Source of the DNA: Antrihabitans stalagmiti | GTDB lineage: Bacteria > Actinomycetota > Actinomycetes > Mycobacteriales > Mycobacteriaceae | Assembly (NCBI RefSeq): GCF_016482825.1 | Contig: NZ_JAEMNV010000010.1 | Coordinates: 1 to 64,000 of the forward strand | Reading direction: 5' to 3' | Length of the DNA stretch: 64,000 bases | In this document: in pieces, positions 8,167 to 16,042 of the stretch | Layout of the letters: each line of letters begins with the position of its first letter | Position numbering within the stretch: the stretch's first letter is position 1 | Translations under genes and position numbers: made by a program | Notes under the pieces: generated by a model | Told to the model about the DNA's origin: nothing | What the model saw: the letters and a program-made list of their open reading frames with translations, nothing else | Database searches by the model: none

Positions 8167-8966
8167 CTACCAAAAATTCTTCGGACGATCTTCCGGACGC
8201 CGTTGCTCAGGCGATCGCCGCGGAAGCCCTCGAAGGCTGGCGACCGACCGACGAGAACATCGCCGACCTCGTCGCTGTCTTCGACGGACGGATGTCGTTC
8301 GGTGAATATCTCGGCACATATCTGACGTCGATCCGAGCACCGCACACCCTCGTCAGGCGACGTATCGTCGCACGTCGCAGGCCGTATCTGATCCCGGGGA
8401 CAACGGTGCTGCGAAACAACTTCGGCATCGAAGAGGCCGTCGCGCTGCAACAGCTGGAATATCTGTGCACTGCAGCGCGGATCGTTCGCCTCGATGTCTC
8501 GAACCCGTTCTCGGTTCCGGATCCACACGAGCTACACCAGCAGATCTTCGGCGATGTGTACGCCTGGGCCGGGCAGAACCGCATCACCGACCTCCGCCGC
8601 GGCGACTCCGCTTTCGCAACTGTCGACACCCTCGACGCACGGATGGAGCTGATCGCTGCGATGACCACCGAGATGATTGCTACGTGCGACGCCGTGTCGG
8701 ACAGCGAGTTCGCGTATCTGCTCGCACGCCTGTACGCCCTCTACAACCACACACATCCGTTCCGCGAGGGCAACGGTCGCACAGGGACGCTGTATCTGCG
8801 ATTGCTCGCCCGCAGGTGCGGCCGCAGACTCGACCTCACGGGTATCGGGAGAGCCGAATGGATTCAGGCCTCGCGCGACTCGATGCCCTTTCGTCGTGAT
8901 GGCGATCCCCAACATCGCCCGTTTCTTGGATTGTTCGGACGAGCCATAAGGCCTTCGGCCTCGTGA
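8163..8966 (+). CDS. Fic-family protein with N-terminal VbhA-like antitoxin segment
   Basis: 267-residue Fic protein, probably an AMP- or NMP-transferase. The active-site loop is H198-PFREGNGR-T-G-T209: the canonical motif is HxFx(D/E)GNGRxxR, so the last Arg is Thr here. Residues 15-50 (AQAIAAEALEGWRPTDENIADL ... GEYL) align without gaps to the VbhA antitoxin of Bartonella VbhT/VbhA, including the Glu of the inhibitory (S/T)xxxE(G/N) helix (E24-G25), but the Ser is Ala (A20). The start is a GTG sharing bases with the stop of the nucleotidyltransferase gene. I infer a self-inhibited Fic toxin-like enzyme with the antitoxin fused in cis. Target unknown. Confidence 0.85.
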   Translation: MTTKNSSDDLPDAVAQAIAAEALEGWRPTDENIADLVAVFDGRMSFGEYLGTYLTSIRAPHTLVRRRIVARRRPYLIPGTTVLRNNFGIEEAVALQQLEYLCTAARIVRLDVSNPFSVPDPHELHQQIFGDVYAWAGQNRITDLRRGDSAFATVDTLDARMELIAAMTTEMIATCDAVSDSEFAYLLARLYALYNHTHPFREGNGRTGTLYLRLLARRCGRRLDLTGIGRAEWIQASRDSMPFRRDGDPQHRPFLGLFGRAIRPSAS

Positions 8967-9005
8967 GTCCTTTCGGCGGTCCCGGCCTCCTGAAGTGCTC
9001 ACGAG
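8951..9005. repeat. Complete copy of the gene-end palindromic repeat after the Fic gene
   Basis: The element begins inside the last codons of the Fic gene with the mini-hairpin GGCCTTCGGCC, followed by CTCGTGAGTCCTTTCGGCGG, an eight-base centre, and the diverged right arm CTCCTGAAGTGCTCACGAG. The outer eight base pairs (CTCGTGAG/CTCACGAG) are perfect. It sits between two genes on the same strand and may act as a terminator for the nucleotidyltransferase-Fic pair. It also argues against the ATG at 8995 as amidase start. Confidence 0.6.
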
Positions 9006-9036
9006 CCCGGAGGGCCTGCGTGTGTATCGTGCGAAT

Positions 9037-10482
9037 GTGAGCACTCGAGTACATACGTTCGGCGACGATGCCCTGGGCGACCACGACGCTACGGCGCTCG
9101 CGGAACTGATTCGGACACGCAAGATCAGCCCGCTCGAAGCCGTCGACGCGGCGATCGACCGCGCCGAACGTGTGGAACCGGTACTGGACGCAATCGTGGT
9201 TCGCGACTTCGAGAACGCTCGAAGGGCCGCCGCCGCAACGCCGATCGGCACCGGCTTCGCTGGCGTACCGACCTTCGTCAAGGACAACATCGACATCGCC
9301 GGATTGCCGACGAATCACGGCACCCGAGCATTCGTCGCCCGACCTGCCAAGGCCGACGGTGTCTTCGCGAAACAGTTTCTCGCGCAGGGTGTCGTCAATC
9401 TCGGAAAGAGTGCACTGCCGGAATTCGGCTTCAACGCCAGCACGGAATTCAGGGAGGGCGTGCCGACCCGAAATCCATGGAACCCAGCCTTTTCCGCAGG
9501 TGCATCGTCGGGCGGTGCTGCCGCGTTGGTTGCCTCGGGTGTCGTTCCGCTCGCGCACGGCAACGACGGCGGCGGATCCATCCGCATTCCGGCAGCGGTC
9601 TGCGGTCTGGTCGGGCTGAAGGCAACGCGTGGACGGTTGCGCGAGGAGAAGTTGAACCAAACCATGCCGATCAAACTCGTCATGGAGGGTGTGCTCACCC
9701 GCAGCGTCCGTGACACTGCCAACTTCTTCGCCAATGCCGAAGAGCACTTTCGTAATTCGGCGCTGCGCCCGATCGGCCGAGTGCTCGCCCCGGGTTCCCG
9801 ACGCCTTCGTATCGGGGTGCTGCCCGACACGGTTGTCGGCAACCCTGCGGACTCGGAAACCCGTGCCACGGTGACTGCGGCGGCAGCACTGCTCGCCGAG
9901 TCGGGCCACCACGTCGAGGAACTGTCCGTGCCACCGGCGGGCGAACAGTTCGCCAAGGATTTCGCGGTCTACTGGGGATTGTTGTCTTTCTTCGTCGCGA
10001 CGACGGGCCGGTTGTCCGTCGCTCGTGATTTCGATTCGTCGAAGCTGGACAACCTCACGATCGGATTGCGAGATCACTACCGCGCCAATCTGTTTCGCAC
10101 CCCCGCCGTCCTGTACCGCCTGCGGCGAGCTGCCGCGGAATACAGCCGATTTTTCGACAACTACGACGTCGTGTTGTCACCGGTACTCGCGCACACCACA
10201 CCCGAGATCGGCTACCTGTCGCCGTTGCAGTCGTTCGACGAACTGTTCGAGAAGCTACGCAACTACGTGTCGTTCACACCGTTGAACAACGCGAGCGGTG
10301 GACCCGCGATTTCCTTGCCTTTCGGCGAGTCGAGCCGCGGTTTGCCTATCGGAGTGCACCTTTCGGCCAATCACGGCGACGAGGCGACGCTGTTGGAATT
10401 GGCATACGAGATCGAGCAGGCGACGCCGTGGCGCCGCATCGATGCCGTGCCCGAACGCGCCGACGGCCGACTCAGCGAGTGA
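9037..10482 (+). CDS. Amidase (amidase-signature family)
   Basis: 481-residue amidase-signature hydrolase with triad K82 (TFVKDNIDIAG), S157 (SAGASSGGAAALVASG) and S181 (GNDGGGSIRIPA). The spacing of 75/24 residues matches the family. The preferred start is the GTG at 9037, since the in-frame ATG at 8995 lies within the repeat hairpin. Overall length and motifs resemble bacterial 6-aminohexanoate-cyclic-dimer hydrolase and other general amidases; the amide substrate cannot be told from sequence. It is convergent with, and overlaps by 11 bp, the GntR gene of the phosphonate cluster, so it is probably an independent transcription unit. Confidence 0.88.
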   Translation: MSTRVHTFGDDALGDHDATALAELIRTRKISPLEAVDAAIDRAERVEPVLDAIVVRDFENARRAAAATPIGTGFAGVPTFVKDNIDIAGLPTNHGTRAFVARPAKADGVFAKQFLAQGVVNLGKSALPEFGFNASTEFREGVPTRNPWNPAFSAGASSGGAAALVASGVVPLAHGNDGGGSIRIPAAVCGLVGLKATRGRLREEKLNQTMPIKLVMEGVLTRSVRDTANFFANAEEHFRNSALRPIGRVLAPGSRRLRIGVLPDTVVGNPADSETRATVTAAAALLAESGHHVEELSVPPAGEQFAKDFAVYWGLLSFFVATTGRLSVARDFDSSKLDNLTIGLRDHYRANLFRTPAVLYRLRRAAAEYSRFFDNYDVVLSPVLAHTTPEIGYLSPLQSFDELFEKLRNYVSFTPLNNASGGPAISLPFGESSRGLPIGVHLSANHGDEATLLELAYEIEQATPWRRIDAVPERADGRLSE

Positions 10483-11179
10483 GCGTTGCGACGAATGCAA
10501 TGCGATCACCGCGGTAGAGCGACCTGATGGATTCGATCGGAACACCGTTGGTGTCCAGCGTTTTTCGATGCATCAGCAGCATCGGCATGGCCGTGGTCGA
10601 CTCGAGCAGCGCTGCCTCGCGCGGAGACGCCAGCACAGTCTCGATTCGCTCGGTCGCCTCGCCGAATTCGACTCCCGATGCGCGGATCGCGGCATAGAGC
10701 GAGGTTGTCGGATCGAACGTCTGCCTGAAGTCGCCGAAGCGGGACTTCGGCAGGTACGTGCTTTCCAGCCCGATCCGCTCACCGTCGGCGAGCAGAACCC
10801 GCTCGAGATGCATGACCGTCGACTCGGGAGGTAACGCGAGATCGGTCGCAAGTGTGTCGTCGGCGACTAGGTCTTCCCAGGTCACGACGACGCGACTCGG
10901 TACCCTGCCGTAGAGCAGGGCTCCTTCGGTGTAGGAGCGAAGCGACAGCGGCTGCGTCAGCTTGGGCCGCGCTACAACGGTCCCCCTGCCGCGTCGCTCG
11001 ATGCGTCCTTCGACCAGAAGTTCGTGCAGCGCTTGCCGAACCGTCTCCCTCGACACTTCGAAGCGCACGGCTAGTTCACGCTCGGGGGGCACAGTGTCGC
11101 CTACCTCGAGCTCGAGGAGAATTCGGTCGAGCCCCTGACGTACGACGTAGGACTTGGGCTCACGATCGAGCGACGTCAT
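10472..11179 (-). CDS. GntR/UTRA-family regulator of phosphonate genes (PhnF/PhnR-like)
   Basis: 235-residue regulator. An N-terminal GntR winged helix (VGDTVPPERELAVRFEVSRETVRQALHELLVEGRIERRGRGT, about residues 18-62) is followed by a UTRA effector domain. The start at 11179 gives an ATGA overlap with the upstream HD gene; a longer frame to 11452 is a shadow in that gene. Family members PhnF and PhnR control phosphonate/phosphate uptake, and two PhnF-like sites occur between this operon and the divergent catabolic genes, so it is the likely autoregulator and repressor of the whole cluster. Confidence 0.88.
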   Translation of the reverse strand: MTSLDREPKSYVVRQGLDRILLELEVGDTVPPERELAVRFEVSRETVRQALHELLVEGRIERRGRGTVVARPKLTQPLSLRSYTEGALLYGRVPSRVVVTWEDLVADDTLATDLALPPESTVMHLERVLLADGERIGLESTYLPKSRFGDFRQTFDPTTSLYAAIRASGVEFGEATERIETVLASPREAALLESTTAMPMLLMHRKTLDTNGVPIESIRSLYRGDRIAFVATLTR

Positions 11180-11706
11180 ACCACCGTCGTCCTGCGTTCG
11201 AGCAGCCGTGCTGCGACCTCGAGCACCTCTGCTATCGACGCACCTTGCGCGCCAGGGACTTTGGCAGCATCGTCGTAGCGTCGCAGCCGTAGCGCGTCGG
11301 GCCACCAGGGATGCTCGATATAGGCGCGGTCGACCCCCGACCCACCCTGCGCCTGCATCGACAGCACAGATACATCGGAAAGCATTGCCGCATAACCGGG
11401 TTCGGTCTCGGCCAAAAACTTCTTTGCAGCGACGTGCGCGCCTGCGAGCCAACCGACCCGGTCACCGAAGCGCGGCGTCAACCATTCGCGTGCCACGTGA
11501 TCGTGCTTCGCGGTCGGCGATCCGTCGACGAGCGGGCTGTGTCCGATGTCGTGTAACGCGGCGGCGACAACCAGTTCGTCGTCGGCGTCGTCGTCGAGGG
11601 CGTGCCGCGCACTTTGGAGTGCGTGCTCGAGTTCGTCGACGAGCACTTCGTCCCACACACCTTCCAGTGACCGCAACAAACGACCCACCTCGTCCAGCAC
11701 ATCCAT
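11176..11706 (-). CDS. HD-domain phosphonate-catabolism protein (PhnZ-related)
   Basis: 176-residue HD-superfamily protein. Candidate metal ligands H28, H52-D53 (ALHDIGH), H56, H68, H91 and D145/D146 resemble the layout of the mixed-valent di-iron oxygenase PhnZ, with the 24-residue H-to-HD spacing identical. PhnZ cleaves 1-hydroxy-2-aminoethylphosphonate. No PhnY*-type hydroxylase is in the window, so the substrate may be a related hydroxyphosphonate. It is the first gene of a two-gene minus-strand operon with the GntR regulator and is divergent from the FAD oxidoreductase, with PhnF-like sites in between. Confidence 0.78.
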   Translation of the reverse strand: MDVLDEVGRLLRSLEGVWDEVLVDELEHALQSARHALDDDADDELVVAAALHDIGHSPLVDGSPTAKHDHVAREWLTPRFGDRVGWLAGAHVAAKKFLAETEPGYAAMLSDVSVLSMQAQGGSGVDRAYIEHPWWPDALRLRRYDDAAKVPGAQGASIAEVLEVAARLLERRTTVV

Positions 11707-11728
11707 GGCCGTGATGGTACCCCCGGAT

Positions 11729-11740
11729 TAGTCTATACCA
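11729..11740. promoter_or_regulatory. PhnF-like operator 1
   Basis: TAGTCTATACCA (TGGTATAGACTA on the other strand) matches the mycobacterial PhnF site TGGTATAGACCA at 11 of 12 positions. It lies 22 bp before the HD gene start, well placed to repress the minus-strand operon that encodes the GntR regulator. Confidence 0.7.
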
Positions 11741-11772
11741 ATTGTTAACGTGTTGTTCGCACAGCGATCACT

Positions 11773-11790
11773 CATTGGTCTAGACCAATG
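11773..11790. promoter_or_regulatory. PhnF-like operator 2, 18-bp perfect palindrome
   Basis: CATTGGTCTAGACCAATG is a perfect palindrome containing TGGTCTAGACCA, one mismatch from the PhnF consensus. It ends 16 bp before the FAD oxidoreductase start, so a bound repressor would block the plus-strand promoter. Together with operator 1 it suggests that one GntR/UTRA regulator controls both divergent arms. Confidence 0.75.
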
Positions 11791-11806
11791 GGCCATGCTT
11801 CTCTGC

Positions 11807-12934
11807 ATGCGTTTGGTAATCATCGGTGGCGGAATCCTCGGAACCGCACACGCCCTGGCAGCAATCCGTCGCGGACACGACGTTGTCCACCTCGAACGAG
11901 AGACCGAAGCGCGCGGCGCGACGGTGCGCAATTTCGGACTCGTGTGGGTATCCGGCCGCGCGAGTCACGAACTCGACGCCGCGTTGCAATCGAGAGACCT
12001 ATGGGAAGAGATCGGCGGACGGATTGCCGGCGTTGGATTCCGACCGACAGGATCGATCACACTGCTCCGCACTCCCGACGAGGTAGCCGTCGCCGAGGAG
12101 ATGCTCGCCCGCGCCGACGCCGTCGATCGCGGTTTCGAACTGCTCGATCCAACCGACGTACGGGTCCTCAACCCGGCGCTCCGCGGCAAATATCTTGCCG
12201 GCCTGCATTGTTCGCGTGACGCAGCGGTCGAGTCACGAGTCGCGCTACCTGCGATTCGCGCCTACCTTGCCGCGACGGGACGCTACGACTTCCACGCAGG
12301 CACCGAGGCACGCTCGGTCACCTCCAGCACCTCGGGTGCGACCGTGCGCGACGACCTCGGCAACACCTACGACGCCGACCTCGTCGTCTTCTGCCCCGGC
12401 GCCAACCACACCGGCCTCACGCGTGAACTCGCGGGCGAACTTCCCGTACGCAGAGTTCGGCTGCAGATGATGCAGACCGCACCACTCGGCGAACCGTTCC
12501 CGACGGCAGTCGCCGACGGCGACAGCTTTCGGTACTACCCGGCGTTCGCAGGCACCGCGCTGGATGCGCTGGCCGGCAATCAAGCTCAGGACTTCACTGC
12601 CGCCGAGCACAAGATGCAACTGCTGTGTGTGCAGCGACTGCATGGCGGCCTCACTATCGGCGACACCCACGAATATGCCGAGCCGTTCGCGTTCGACGTC
12701 GACGAAAGTCCGTACGAGTACCTGACGGGCGTCGTCGAAGAACTCCTCGGTCGCAAGCTCCCCGAGGTCGTCCGCCGTTGGGCTGGCGTCTACAGCCAGT
12801 CACTCGACCCGAGCGAACTCGTGCACCGCAAACAGGTCGACGACCACACCTGGGTCGTCACCGGTGTCGGCGGACGCGGGATGACATTGAGCCCGTTCCT
12901 CGGCGAGCAGTCGGCCGATCTCTTCAACCTCTGA
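11807..12934 (+). CDS. FAD-dependent oxidoreductase of phosphonate catabolism (HpnW/TIGR03364 type)
   Basis: 375-residue D-amino-acid-oxidase-fold flavoprotein. The dinucleotide-binding start MRLVIIGGGILGTAHALAAIRRGHDVVHLER is clear, and VRNFGLVWVSGR matches the group found with phosphonate genes. Relatives oxidise 2-aminoethylphosphonate or its N-methyl form to phosphonoacetaldehyde, which the next gene could hydrolyse. The ATG at 11807 is selected because the fold starts there and the 18-bp operator lies inside the longer reading frame. It is the first gene of a six-gene plus-strand operon continuing into the importer. Confidence 0.82.
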   Translation: MRLVIIGGGILGTAHALAAIRRGHDVVHLERETEARGATVRNFGLVWVSGRASHELDAALQSRDLWEEIGGRIAGVGFRPTGSITLLRTPDEVAVAEEMLARADAVDRGFELLDPTDVRVLNPALRGKYLAGLHCSRDAAVESRVALPAIRAYLAATGRYDFHAGTEARSVTSSTSGATVRDDLGNTYDADLVVFCPGANHTGLTRELAGELPVRRVRLQMMQTAPLGEPFPTAVADGDSFRYYPAFAGTALDALAGNQAQDFTAAEHKMQLLCVQRLHGGLTIGDTHEYAEPFAFDVDESPYEYLTGVVEELLGRKLPEVVRRWAGVYSQSLDPSELVHRKQVDDHTWVVTGVGGRGMTLSPFLGEQSADLFNL

Positions 12935-12964
12935 TTCGGTTTCACTCTCGAGCTAGGAGTTCCA

Positions 12965-13657
12965 ATGTCCGACAACCAGTCCACGTCGATTCGACTCGCC
13001 GTCCTCGACATGGCCGGCACAACGGTCGCCGACGGCGGCCTCGTACTGCAGGCCTTCGACATCGCCGCGACGTCAGCGGGAATACCGGAATCCGGCACCG
13101 AGCGGGACACCGCTCGCAAGTACGTCGTCGACACCATGGGTCAGTCGAAGATCGCCGTGTTCCGCGCACTGCTCGACGACGAAGAGCGCGCTCAGGCAGC
13201 CAATCTCGCGTTCGAGCGGGCATACGACGCGTTGATCGACGCCGGTAATGCCGAACCGCTGCCCGGCGCGGAACTTGCGATCGACAAGCTCCGCAGCGCG
13301 GGCATCAAGGTTGCGCTGACGACCGGCTTCAGCAGCTCGACACAATCGAAACTGCTTGCAGCTCTCGGCTGGGACGACATCGCCGATCTTGCGATCGCAC
13401 CGCCGGACGCCGGCCGCGGTCGGCCCTACCCCGACCTCATCCTCACCGCGATGCTGCGCCTCGGCATCGACGACGTCAAAAACGTTGCGGTGCTGGGTGA
13501 TACGACGAGTGACATCGCAAGCGGACGCGCTGCGGGGTCGGCCATCGTCGCGGGCACCCTGACCGGCGCACACGACGAGGCACAGTTCCGCGCTGCGGGT
13601 GCGACGCACGTCGTCGCGACAGTCGGCGACTTCGCCGACCTCCTGCTTTCCGACTGA
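12965..13657 (+). CDS. Phosphonatase-like HAD hydrolase (PhnX-like)
   Basis: 230-residue HAD-superfamily enzyme with motif I DMAGTTVADGG (phosphonoacetaldehyde hydrolases have D-x-AGTT), motif II TTGFSSS and motif IV VLGDTTSDIASG. A lysine in the cap region (TMGQSKIAVFRAL) may be the Schiff-base lysine of true phosphonatases. Expected role: cleavage of the C-P bond of phosphonoacetaldehyde to acetaldehyde and phosphate. It follows the FAD oxidoreductase by 30 bp; GGAG (12956-12959) precedes the start. The stop codon lies within the tandem repeat starting at 13647. Confidence 0.8.
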   Translation: MSDNQSTSIRLAVLDMAGTTVADGGLVLQAFDIAATSAGIPESGTERDTARKYVVDTMGQSKIAVFRALLDDEERAQAANLAFERAYDALIDAGNAEPLPGAELAIDKLRSAGIKVALTTGFSSSTQSKLLAALGWDDIADLAIAPPDAGRGRPYPDLILTAMLRLGIDDVKNVAVLGDTTSDIASGRAAGSAIVAGTLTGAHDEAQFRAAGATHVVATVGDFADLLLSD

Positions 13658-13720
13658 CCGTTTTCCGACTGACGGTTTCCTACTGACCGCTTTCCGACAC
13701 CACCATCCGTTTCCGACAAA
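13647..13720. repeat. Short tandem repeat (TTTCCGACTGACSG units) after the phosphonatase gene
   Basis: Three consecutive 14-15 nt units (13647-13661, 13662-13675, 13676-13690) are followed by two diverged starts, TTTCCGACACC and TTTCCGACAAA. The first unit covers the phosphonatase stop codon. No hairpin is evident. It may simply be slippage-generated spacer, but it could influence RNA processing between the enzyme and transporter genes. Confidence 0.55.
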
Positions 13721-13781
13721 CACCCCCAAAGCACGTCGCACGCACTCCTCTCCGACCCAACCCCCGAAAGGGCACAGTTCC

Positions 13782-14852
13782 ATGCGCATTCGTAGAGATT
13801 CGACACATCGGCGCCGCCTCGGCGCAGGCAAGATCGCAATGCTTGCCGTGGCCGCGACCGCTATCTCGTTCACCGCAGCCTGCGGTGGCACCGGGACAAG
13901 CAGTTCCGACGGCAAGACCCTTACCGTCTACAGTGCCGACGGCCTTGCGGGCTGGTACAAGACGCAGTTCGCCAAGTTCGAAGCCGACACCGGCATCGCC
14001 GTCAACCTCGTCGAAGCCGGATCGGGTGAAGTCGTCTCGCGGCTCGAGAAGGAACAGTCGAACGCGCAGGCAGACGTCGTCGTCACACTCCCCCCGTTCA
14101 TCCAGCGGGCCGAGCAGCAGGGCCTGTTGCAGCCGAGCGGTGTCGACACCTCGGCGATCGCGGAGGCGGACAAGGATCCAGACGGCAATTACGTCACACT
14201 CGCCTCGAACTTCCTGTGCTTCATAGCAAATCCGAGCGCCAACCCGGCTCCGGTTACCTGGGACGACTTGCTGAGCGAACAGTTCAAGGGCAAATTGCAG
14301 TACTCGACGCCGGGCCAGGCCGGTGACGGCACCGCAGTACTCCTGCTGCTGCAGAACCTGCTCGGCAAGCAGGGTGCGCTCGACTACCTCGGCAAGTTGC
14401 AGGCCAACAACGTCGGCCCGTCGTCGTCGACAGGCAAGCTGCAGCCGAAGGTAAGCAACGGCGAACTCCTCGTCGCCAACGGGGACATCCAGATGAACCT
14501 GACGTCCATCAGGGACGACGGGTCGAAGTTCAACGTCTTCTTCCCCGCGTCCGCGGACGGTAAGCGCACCACCATCGCAGTGCCGTACGTCATGGGCCTC
14601 GCCAAGGGCGCGCCGAACACCGAGAACGCAAAGAAGCTGATGGAATTCATGCTGAGTTCCGACGTCCAAAAGACCTTGGGCACAGAGGCCCTCGCGGTAC
14701 CGGCCCGGTCCGATGCCGCATCTGCCGACACCGCGCCGGGATCCCCCGCAGCGTTGCTGAAGGACGTCGAGGTGTATCACCCCGACTGGAACACCGTCAT
14801 CACCGAACTAGATGCTGACGTCGCCGCGTACCAGAAAGCAACCGGGAGCTGA
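13782..14852 (+). CDS. 2-Aminoethylphosphonate ABC transporter, substrate-binding lipoprotein (PhnS-like)
   Basis: 356-residue type-I/II periplasmic-binding lipoprotein. A twin-arginine-like basic start, hydrophobic segment and lipobox (FTAAC, lipidated Cys34) indicate membrane anchoring. The body (LTVYSADGLAGWYKTQFAKFEADTGIAVNLVEAGSGEVVSRL) is like iron/phosphonate-binding proteins of the PhnS group. The ATG at 13782 has GAAAGGG about 8 bp upstream; the longer frame runs through the tandem repeat. It is followed after 2 bp by its ATPase. Ligand (2-aminoethylphosphonate) is inferred from neighbours. Confidence 0.85.
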   Translation: MRIRRDSTHRRRLGAGKIAMLAVAATAISFTAACGGTGTSSSDGKTLTVYSADGLAGWYKTQFAKFEADTGIAVNLVEAGSGEVVSRLEKEQSNAQADVVVTLPPFIQRAEQQGLLQPSGVDTSAIAEADKDPDGNYVTLASNFLCFIANPSANPAPVTWDDLLSEQFKGKLQYSTPGQAGDGTAVLLLLQNLLGKQGALDYLGKLQANNVGPSSSTGKLQPKVSNGELLVANGDIQMNLTSIRDDGSKFNVFFPASADGKRTTIAVPYVMGLAKGAPNTENAKKLMEFMLSSDVQKTLGTEALAVPARSDAASADTAPGSPAALLKDVEVYHPDWNTVITELDADVAAYQKATGS

Positions 14853-14854
14853 TC

Positions 14855-16042
14855 ATGTCCGACCTCGGGACGACAGGTGCAACTGTCAACACGGCAAAGT
14901 CGACCAATGTCACTGGAGCTGTGGCGTATTCGGAACCAGCGATCGTGTTCGACCGCGTTTCGGTCGCGTACGGCCGCGGCAAGAATGTCACCAACGCTCT
15001 TGTCGACTTCAATCTACGTGTCGCACAGGGCGAGACGGTTGCCCTGCTCGGTCCGAGCGGGTCGGGCAAGTCGACGGCGCTCAAAGCGCTCGCCGGCTTC
15101 GCCCGTCCCACGTCGGGATCGGTGAAACTCGGTGGACGCGACGTCACCGATCTGCCGCCTGCCAAGCGCGGCATCGGTGTGGTCGTGCAGTCCTACGCGC
15201 TGTTTCCGCACATGCGGGTCAGCGAGAACGTCGCATTCGGCCTGAAAGCCAACAAGGTGCCGAGGTCGCAGATCGCCGGCCGCGTTGCCGACGCACTCGC
15301 GATGGTCGGTATGTCTGCCTACGGCAAACGGCTGCCGCGCGAGTTGTCGGGTGGCCAGCAGCAGCGCGTCGCCATCGCGAGGGCGCTCGCCATTCGTCCC
15401 AAGGTGCTGCTGCTCGACGAACCGCTTGCCGCACTGGACGCCGCACTACGCCAGTCGATGCTTGCCGAACTGCAGTTGCTTCGAAAAGCGCTGCCGGACA
15501 CAGCAATGCTGTACGTCACCCACGATCAGTCCGAGGCGTTGGCACTCGCCGATCGGATCGTCGTCATGCGGGACGCACGTCTTGTGGACGTCGATACCGC
15601 TGCCAATCTGTGGCAGCGGCCGCCGACCAGTTTCACAGCGGCATTTCTCGGCGGTGCGAATCTGATCCCGTGCACGGTCGGTCGCGTGATCGGTACGTCC
15701 GCTCTGATCACCGTCGCGGATTCGACGCTCAATGCCGAGGCTCCACAGCCGGAGGTCGGCAAAATCGATTGGGCGCCTGCGTCACCCGCACTCTTGTGTG
15801 TCCGGCCGCACGCCATCACGGTCGGGTCCGTAAGCGACAAGGGTGCACTGCGTGCGACTGTCACAGCGAGTGTCTGGCGAGGTTCGTCGACTCGGCTCAC
15901 CCTCGCGGTGGATGGACTTCCGGACCTGCTGGTGCAGGCCGACGTTCCGGGTAATGCGCAGTACGAACTGGATGCCGTTGTCGGAGTGAAGCTCCCGGAG
16001 CCCGCCGGGGTGCTGGTGCAGACGCCGGGCGGTACCCAATGA
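14855..16042 (+). CDS. 2-Aminoethylphosphonate ABC transporter ATPase (PhnT-like)
   Basis: 395-residue ABC ATPase. Walker A GPSGSGKST (66-74), Q-loop VVQSYALFPHM, signature LSGGQQQR, Walker B VLLLDEP and a C-terminal TOBE-like extension of about 110 residues are all present, as in PotA/PhnT-type importers. It energises the two permeases that follow. Its stop overlaps the first permease start (ATGA). Confidence 0.9.
   Translation: MSDLGTTGATVNTAKSTNVTGAVAYSEPAIVFDRVSVAYGRGKNVTNALVDFNLRVAQGETVALLGPSGSGKSTALKALAGFARPTSGSVKLGGRDVTDLPPAKRGIGVVVQSYALFPHMRVSENVAFGLKANKVPRSQIAGRVADALAMVGMSAYGKRLPRELSGGQQQRVAIARALAIRPKVLLLDEPLAALDAALRQSMLAELQLLRKALPDTAMLYVTHDQSEALALADRIVVMRDARLVDVDTAANLWQRPPTSFTAAFLGGANLIPCTVGRVIGTSALITVADSTLNAEAPQPEVGKIDWAPASPALLCVRPHAITVGSVSDKGALRATVTASVWRGSSTRLTLAVDGLPDLLVQADVPGNAQYELDAVVGVKLPEPAGVLVQTPGGTQ

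Noticed and set aside
10472-11452. Longer GntR protein starting at 11452
   Set aside because: The first 91 residues are shadow sequence inside the HD gene; the ATGA start at 11179 begins exactly at the GntR domain.
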